Shown here in pieces: positions 21,201 through 27,449 of a stretch of DNA of 27,449 nucleotides; within the stretch, counting starts at the first letter, position 1; the number at the start of each line of letters is the position of its first letter. The position numbers and the translations under genes were made by a program. The notes below the pieces were generated by a model. That model made no database searches. It was not told where the DNA came from and was given only the letters and a program-made list of their open reading frames with translations. Source of the DNA: Ettlia oleoabundans (taxonomy: Eukaryota > Chlorophyta > Chlorophyceae > Chlamydomonadales); NCBI GenBank assembly GCA_019693395.1, contig JAAMXP010004212.1, positions 16,184 to 43,632 on the forward strand, written 5' to 3'.

Positions 21201-23645
21201 CGCCTTTGGAAGGTATGCCGCAGCGTGCAGGGCCAACACATCCTCCACACCCATGTCAGCAGGGTCGATCAGCAGGCTGTTGCACAGCCCATTGCGCACC
21301 TGCAGGTGTGGAAAGGAGCATGGCAGGGCAACCCCAGAGTGAAACAGCAAGCAAACACAGCTGCAGTACTGTTGGGGTCTATCATAACCACAAAAACAGC
21401 AGTGCGGAGGGCACTGCTTGGCTGTCGCACAGACTACAGTATCAAACTGAACAATCAGTTCTAAGGACACCACACACGTTGGCCAAGCTGCTTCAAGCCT
21501 CCACCTCCAAAACGCAAGCAATGGGTACAGCTTTGGTTTTCTCACCGATGAGTTGTCAGAGGCATTGTCTGAGCCGGCCAGCAGATCCAGGTCAGCCAGC
21601 ATTGAGCCGGACATAAGGGAGGCTGTGCCCGAGAAGGAGGGGAAGTGCTTCACCACAGCACGTGGGCTGCCGCTGTCGCTGTCACTAGCGGCTCGAGATC
21701 CCTTGCCAGCAGCCAGTGGGGAGCCTGAACCAGTGGCAGACACCCCTCCTGCAGCACCAGGTGCCGCCTCCATGACCAAGTAAGCCACGCAACCCCCGCT
21801 CTTCATCTCTTGGTAGGAGGCGGACATGCAGGCATAGCCCTGGGGGCCAGTAAAGGCGGAGCCCCAAGCGGCAGCGGAGCACGATGTGCCGTTCGCAGCG
21901 CAGTCGGTGGAAAGGGCCACTGAAAGGTTGCGAGGCTGAAACACATCCGCCACCTTGCGCACAAGCTCCGCTGCAGGCGGGAGGTGGAAAGGTGGGGATA
22001 GGTAAGGAGTAGGCTTGGCCAACTGAAATTGAGAAGGGAGCTGACGTGAACAAAAACGAGATGGCCTAGAGGCATTGCATGCTATAAGGTGCTTTACTAT
22101 TCTCTCAAGTTGTGCGACCTGAACCACAAACTGTGTATGTGCAACCGTCTGCCCACACACCTGCGTTTACGGCGTTGGGGCAGTAGCCACAGATTTCAAA
22201 AGAAGCGTAGGAGAAACCATCCTCCGGAGTGATGTGGATGGTGGAGAATGTGGAGCCGTCAACCCCATTCATGGAGTAACCGCAAGGCTCAAAAACGTAG
22301 TCGTCAATGTCTGCAGTACAGGTGCCAGACCATGTGGGTGGAAAGCAGCACAATAATGTTGAGGTGCAGAACCTGGAGGGATGCTGAGCACAAGGGGAAG
22401 GTATGGAGGACAGGCTTGCAATGCACGGCACTCATAACAGCGGCCTGCACACCAAATAGCGGCCTTGCAACGCCTCACCTGCGCCAGGCACAAGGGCCTG
22501 GATGCCCGAGGTGTTGGTGGTATGCTGAGCTGAGATGTAGGAGTCAGAGCGGAAGAACTGGGCTGCCTTTGCTGGGGACAGTCCGGTCATACAGACCTCC
22601 AGAGTGTAAAGCGGCTGCTCAGCAGTGGGGTGAGTTGCGTTGGCATCTGCAGAGTGACAAAACGGGTTGATTGGGTGCTGATGGCATGAGTTCTTAGGAG
22701 AACGAAGAAATGCACGCAGACAGTTCTTCTGATGCAGTCATGCAGCCAACTGTAGATACTGCAGAAGCGAGGTCTGCCGTCTGACAACCATCCTGTCAGC
22801 CACATAGCGGCTGCAGTATTTGGGTGCTACAAAGCAAGCTGCTCACCTGCCACAAAGACATGCCATTGCAGACCGTTGAGTCCATCACCCAGCACATAAG
22901 CCGAGGAGGAGCCCAGGCAGCTGAATGCGGCACGCAGCGCCTCGCACTCCGCCTCAAAGCTGGTGTGGGGCGCGGGCTGCTGCTCCGGGAAGAGGAAAGA
23001 GGCCCGGCTGTACTTCACACGGGCAGGAGCCATGCTGAGGCCGGTTGCCAGCTGGCACATGTAGGGCACACAGCTGAGCAGCTTGGTGGTGCCACAGGTC
23101 TTCAGCACCATTCGGTCTGCACACACATCAAGGCAGGCAGGCACAACCAGCGCAAGCTCAGGAGTGACAGAGGGCGCATAAAAACAAATGGTACCCAGGA
23201 ATCGGCCCCTGGTACCATATGCACATGCAGTTTGGGGTAGAAACAGCTCTTGGTTCAGGCATGGTATACCAGGGTAGCCTTACGTCTAATGCAACCATTG
23301 GGAAAATGAACAGGGCAGACGTTTCACTACACTCTAGGCCTCGCTCTACCTACAGCACCCACGTTGCGCTCCTTGCAGCACCCACAAGAAGGAAAATTGT
23401 CACTCCGCACCTGGATAGACAAAAAGGCTGGACTCTGACAGCACGTAGGCGTCAAAGTGTTGGTTGGAGCGGGAGGAGACGATTTGGCAGGCTGCCAAGT
23501 CGAGCATTGCGTCCAATTGGGCGCGGGTGAGAGCCCTGAGGCCGGGTGCGGGGGTGCTATTGCCTGCTGAAAAGGTGACTGAGATGCGTTTCTCGCTGCC
23601 CTCAAATACGGGGCAGGGGAAGACGTCGGGGACCGCGCCTGTCAT
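18289..23645 (-). CDS. Bifunctional S-adenosylmethionine decarboxylase / ornithine decarboxylase fusion
   Basis: Fourteen exons read high to low: 23645-23411, 23116-22847, 22646-22479, 22310-22161, 21970-21546, 21299-21204, 20969-20910, 20829-20788, 20705-20345, 20107-19890, 19682-19562, 19399-19090, 18844-18727 and 18408-18289. They total 2694 bases in one frame, giving 897 residues. Residues 1-345 are AdoMetDC, a self-cleaving pyruvoyl enzyme that makes the aminopropyl donor. Visible are FEGSEK (Glu15, Glu18), cleavage site LSESS (Glu71/Ser72), KTCGTT (Cys86), GYSMNG (Ser237) and IHITPE (His250). About 100 low-complexity residues follow. Residues 450-897 are PLP-dependent ornithine decarboxylase, making putrescine: YAVKC (Lys514), FHVGSG (His642), DIGGGF (680-682), AEPGR (Glu723), TDGLYGS (Asp800), GPTCDG (Cys842, Asp843) and GAYT (Tyr871). 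Exon 6 and its GC donor (AAG|GCGAGC) are the least certain part, but exon 5 joins exon 7 in frame even without it. A separate ODC starting at Met432 is the main alternative. Confidence 0.85.
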
Positions 23646-23769
23646 TGTGCTGCTGCTGTTGAGGTTCGGGGACGTCTATGGGTGGGAGGGTTCCTGCTAC
23701 TGGAATCTGCTGCGTTTTTAAGGCTGGCGTTCACGTGCTAACTGGGTTGGGGGCCGCAAGCGTGTCCTG

Positions 23770-24102
23770 CTATGATGGCTTCTTCACGCACTGCAGGGCA
23801 GGATCAGGGTTGGGAGTTGGCAGGGCCACTTAGAAGTCACTAATACGACAACGGTATTGCCGGCAAGCACAACCTGCCAGGTGCATCTCCACAGCATATG
23901 GGGTACAAGGCTGATAGCATTCTGCGGTACCTCCAACCGCAGCGTGAACCCCACTCACGTCGCAGTAGCCTGCAGTGAACTTGACAGCGGCCCAGGGGCG
24001 GAGCTCCGCCACAATGGGGGGCAGGGGCGGCTCGGGCGCCTCGTGCTTAGTTGACGTGTTACTACTAACTCGACTACTACTGCCGTTAATGTTGTTGGTC
24101 AT
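23770..24102 (-). CDS. Spliced conserved uORF in the AdoMetDC-ODC leader
   Basis: A small ORF in the 5' leader of the fusion gene. Two exons, 24102-23959 and 23790-23770, join at GAC|GTGAGT and CTGCAG|TGC to encode 54 residues. It begins MTNNINGSSSRVSS, continues with HEAP, ELRPWAAVKFTAGYCD, and after the splice ends CVKKPS and TAG. Land-plant AdoMetDC mRNAs carry a uORF of about 50 codons with a Ser-rich start, then YEAP, VRP, KKF and an end like NCVRKPS. There it stalls ribosomes when spermidine/spermine is high and so represses the enzyme. The algal peptide shares this order, length and C-terminus. Its stop lies 124 bases before the main ATG. The ATG at 24102 is the first in this frame. 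I see no upstream 'tiny' uORF of the plant kind. Function is inferred from plants. Confidence 0.78.
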
Positions 24103-24967
24103 TAGAACAATGATTAAACGCGGGGTAATTGAGGTTCTCCAGTTTAACGACGTCCGGGGAAGGGGAGCGACGCTCAAACTGCAGGGCAGGCGGCAGGCGG
24201 GAGTGGGGTGGGTGCAGCAGCCTCATGCCCGTGACAGCCGCCGGCCGCCGGGACATTGATGGTTCATCCGCGTACGCTTCAGTCAATAACTGTCACGGAG
24301 AGTCAGCGTGCCAGACGGTCAGTGAGGGCAGCGCCTGACTGAGGCCCACGGTGAAAAATGCGCCTTCCCCCACCGCTGTGCAAGGGCCGCGTGCGGCTGA
24401 TTGCCATGCTGAATCATTGGGCCGACAGGATTGCACCCTCACCTGCTGGTCAGGCGCAATCAGGCTGAAGCTACACTCAGGTCGGTTGGCACAGTGGGGT
24501 GCTGCGTGCGTCTGCGGTGGTTGCAAAGGGCTGGACTGCTGGATCTGGCAATGATTGATGGAAATATGTGAGAATCAGGCGCGCCAACCACATCAGGCCA
24601 CCCCTCGCGCGACCCCGGGTGAAAGCCGCCGGCTTCTAATGCTTCCTGATGTGAGAGCCTGTGACTGACTGACATTTCTTGGACACAGCTGCTGAAGTTG
24701 TCTATTCGAGGGTCAGATTGCACCGCGAGGCTACGAGCCCCTGTCCAAAGAACCATGTCATCCGCCCAAGCCTTACCGCCGCCTGCTTTGTGTGGCTCAG
24801 GTTACAATTTCCGTCCAGGCAGTACGCCCGCTCACTTGAAACTCTCAAGATAACTCAGCGCATCAGGAAAAATGACAGGGGAAGGGGAGAAGGAGGATGG
24901 TCAACGTCGACGGTGTCGATGTGCACGGTTGATGCCGCTCATGCCATGCTCATGCCGCTGGTTGCCG
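24103..24967. other. Promoter region of fusion gene and 3' UTR of TPS/TPP gene
   Basis: About 860 bases without a supportable exon. The two minus-strand genes are in tandem here: the right part is the 3' UTR of the trehalose gene and the left part the promoter and leader of the AdoMetDC-ODC gene. No clear named promoter element was seen. Confidence 0.35.
24802..24806 (-). promoter_or_regulatory. Candidate TGTAA poly(A) signal of TPS/TPP gene
   Basis: The minus strand reads TGTAA here, 162 bases after the stop codon of the trehalose gene, at a typical spacing for a chlorophyte poly(A) signal. Confidence 0.42.
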
Positions 24968-27421
24968 TCATGCAAATGATACGGAGGGAGAAGCGGCGGG
25001 TGGCGGCGACCTCACTTCTGCCAGCTTACTCAGCGTGGCCACCACGTCTGCTGGGTCGTTGACGTAAAAAGGCGCCTTGCTAGGCTTCTGCCCCACTGTG
25101 CATGCAAACACCTCAGCTGGCATGTGCGGCGAGAACTGCATGTTCTCAGTCGCTGTGAACATGTCCTCATCTGCAAGTTGGCATGGAGAGCACCGGAGAG
25201 GAAGGGGTAACGCGGGGATAGCTGTTGTGTTGTTGATGCATGATGCATACACGCAGTCAAACAGCTGGCAACAACGAGGTTAGCCAGGTGGACCAGCCCG
25301 CCCGGCTGGCTGGCCAGGCTGTCGGCTGCAGGTTGCAAGCAGGCACAAACTCCCATGAATCAGCTTATCACAATCATGATCAGAGAGCGCACCAGAGCGG
25401 TCGTTGCCGATGCAGAGCACAAAGTCTGGTGACTCGCCGCCCTGCGCTGCATCATGCAAGATTCTTTCCACCATCTTGCCCTTGGACACCCCTTGCGGCT
25501 TCACTTCCACAATCGTCTGCCCCGGCACCACCTGCGGGAGAGGGAAGGAGAGGAAGCAGAGATCCGCCAGGTTGGTTGGTGACCCTGTCATCACCGTTCA
25601 CATGCCGGCCTGCTGCAAAGCAAAAACTCTTCGGAGCACTCAACTCTGCACCTTGTAACCGGATGCCCCACGTCTACTGCAGCATTCAAACTGCTCAATC
25701 AAAGAACAGCACTGCAAACAAATGCAGGTTCATTTAGTATGCATCCACCCGTCTCGATCCACTTGCCTCTATGGGCTCATTCGAGAGCACGCCCTCCAGG
25801 TGGTCCAGCAACTCCTTGGCCTGCGGTACAGCGATACGCAATAACGGTACAGCAAGCTTCAAATGCAAGGGCAGTGTTGCACACACTCACGGCCTACCGG
25901 GATGGAGATCAGTACAGTAAGGTTCAGATGCACCGTTAGGATCCGCAGGGTTGCGTGCTGCATTCACTCTACCACAAGCCTTTTGCCCTGGGCTGAGTTG
26001 TAGGCTGCTGATGGCTGCCAGCAGGGGCAGCCTCATGCTGTTGCATTCCAGCTAGCACTCACTGCTAGCCAGCAGAGTACGCTTTGCACCGGAATACAAC
26101 ATGCGGCATAGATGAGGAATAACACAGAAGCACCAGCGCCAAACCAGGCTGGCTGTGTCACCCACCTGCCAGGAGCCAAAGTCTGGGTCTGCGTCACGGT
26201 AGTGCCACACCAGCGCGCTTTCCTTGGCCTCAATGAAGGAACCGTCGGTAGACTCGGTGTACAGCTGCGGTTCAGGCGTGCGTCAGCGGGCATTGCAGTT
26301 GATGTTGGGAGGGGGATTGAAGGAGGGGGTAATTAACAACAAGGTGGCTTTTGGTGATTTGGGCCAGCTGTTTGTGGAATGTGAAAGTAAAGGTAACTAC
26401 CGGTGCCTTACCATGCCAACATGCAGAGCGCCCAGTAAGCAGCAGCAGAACACTGTCCCCCTGTCTGCAGAAAATGTGCTGCTTGACATCATTTGATCAT
26501 GGGCACACCACCCTGCCAATGGCTTGCCTGCAGAATTGGGTGCACAATGTCCTTCCACCCAAACCGCGCCTCAGGGTCTTGCACCAGCCACTCGCTGCTC
26601 GCGTTGGGCCGCCAGTAGAAGCCATGCTCCGCAGCCAGCCCTAGTTTCTCCTGTGGCAAACATGATGATGGGCAGGCGGATTGGCCAACCCACACTGTAA
26701 CTGCATCCATACCACGCTTCTGCCGCAGCAGGCCGGGCAAAAGGACTGGATGCGAAGATGAATGAGGCCAGGCCACAGCGGGTGAGAGCAGTGGCAGTTG
26801 CGGGAGCTGAGGTATCTGACCGGCGAGGCAGGCACTGGAGTGCATTAAGCAAAAGCAGGCAGCTTTCAAACAGGCAACTGTTTGTTGCTCCTCATATCTG
26901 TGCCACCCTCACCACTGAACTAAACCAGTCTGCCAGCTCTGCGCGTGCCCGCCCGGATATGATGTACACGACGTTGCGAGGGTCGGAGGTCAGCGCCGCC
27001 AGCACGCTGCAACGACAAAGCGAGCAAGCAGACGGCAGCAGGGGTGAGCTGAAGAGCTTGTCGCCCACGAATGTGAGTGAATAGGCAGCGCCCACGAATA
27101 TGAGTGAATAAGCAGCTGAGCGACGGCAGGGAGGCACGTGCTGCGTGCAGGATGCACTGCCACGCCGGGGAGTCGACTTGTACAGCCAGCCAGTTGGCCA
27201 GTTCCTCATCGTGCTGCAATAACTTGAGCACCTACCGCGTGAGCTTCCCAACCCACCCCAGGACCAACCCCGCCCAAATGTGCACGGCGGAGGTGTATGC
27301 GCACATCCATGCTGCCATTCCCTCCACTCACTTGAGCACCTCCTGGCTGGGCTTGCTCGTGATTGTGGACTGCGTCACCAGCGTGCCGTCATGGTCCAGC
27401 AGGAACACACGCTTGCCGGCG
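24968..27421 (-). CDS. Trehalose-6-phosphate synthase/phosphatase, C-terminal TPP domain (partial)
   Basis: The 3' half of a plant class II TPS/TPP gene; the synthase domain lies beyond the window. Seven exons read high to low: 27421-27332, 27006-26913, 26650-26528, 26264-26166, 25820-25767, 25531-25393 and 25170-24968, with an upstream acceptor at 27427-27422. They encode about 266 residues of the HAD-type phosphatase domain. Visible in order are FLLDHDGTL (motif I, DxDxT), DPRNVVYIISGR with the motif II Ser, LGLAAEHGF, YTESTDGSFIEAKESALVWHY, AKELLDHLEGVL, VEVKPQGVSKG (motif III Lys), and GNDRSDEDMF (motif IV). The usual motif IV is GDDRSDEDMF, so the first Asp is Asn here. Two introns use GC donors, CAG|GCAAGC at 26527 and GAG|GCAAGT at 25766. 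The tail after SKLAEV is short and Pro/Ser-rich. Class II proteins may signal rather than make trehalose; activity cannot be judged from this half. Confidence 0.9.
27062..27115. repeat. Tandem duplication of 27 bases in a TPS/TPP intron
   Basis: Two adjacent 27-base units, 27062-27088 and 27089-27115, both beginning CGCCCACGAAT and differing at two positions. They lie inside the first complete intron of the trehalose gene. The near-identity suggests a recent local duplication. Confidence 0.85.
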
Positions 27422-27449
27422 CTGCAGCGTGAACGGTGGGGAGGGGGGG

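Noticed and set aside
24097..24110. TAATG overlap before the uORF start, as in the plant tiny/small uORF pair
   Set aside because: The frame ending in that TAA has another stop four codons earlier and no ATG between, so there is no tiny uORF here.
24103..24177. A longer N-terminus for the leader uORF starting at 24177
   Set aside because: The codon at 24177 is TTG; the first ATG in frame is at 24102, which also gives the plant-like length.
26920..27231. Open minus frame beginning near VLKLLQHDEELANW in the TPS/TPP region
   Set aside because: The exon ending at 27332 joins in frame and by family similarity to 27006, which makes this stretch an intron; its resemblance to exon sequence comes from the 12-base duplication.

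Overview
This window is nuclear DNA of a green alga. The genes are intron-dense (about 49 introns inferred), with short exons, GT/GC-AG introns ending mostly in CTGCAG or TTGCAG, and Ala/Gln/Gly-rich low-complexity tails. Two gene families point to a core chlorophyte: a cold-shock/RRM protein closely resembling Chlamydomonas NAB1, and a plant-type SBP-box factor. The genus cannot be fixed from sequence alone. All gene models were built by hand, joining exons by reading frame and family similarity.

Layout. Plus strand: V-ATPase proteolipid subunit c (842-2193), inositol phosphorylceramide synthase (3017-6499) and a NAB1-like translation regulator (7478-9684). Minus strand: an SBP-box transcription factor (10906-12706), divergent from a plus-strand plastid-type HAD phosphatase (13354-15683). 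Next comes a plus-strand protein with four Cx9C motifs (16104-16764). The right third is minus strand: a polyamine-pathway gene (18289-23645) with a leader uORF (23770-24102), then the 3' half of a trehalose-6-phosphate synthase/phosphatase (24968-27421) that runs off the window.

The main discovery is the polyamine gene. Fourteen exons join in one uninterrupted frame to give a predicted 897-residue protein: a complete S-adenosylmethionine decarboxylase followed by a complete ornithine decarboxylase. All the catalytic residues I could check are present in both halves. The same domain order is known from the Plasmodium bifunctional enzyme. Upstream of the start codon lies a spliced 54-codon uORF whose peptide resembles the polyamine-responsive uORF of land-plant AdoMetDC mRNAs, including an EAP...RP...KF core and a C-V-basic-basic-K/P-S end. 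If both calls hold, one polyamine-sensed uORF would control both rate-limiting decarboxylases. The intron between the two domains has a GC rather than GT donor, and its retention would end translation after the AdoMetDC half, so splicing could switch between one and two activities.

Four of about 49 introns (all in minus-strand genes, all phase 0) use GC donors. Intergenic stretches hold little that can be supported beyond likely promoters and UTRs.
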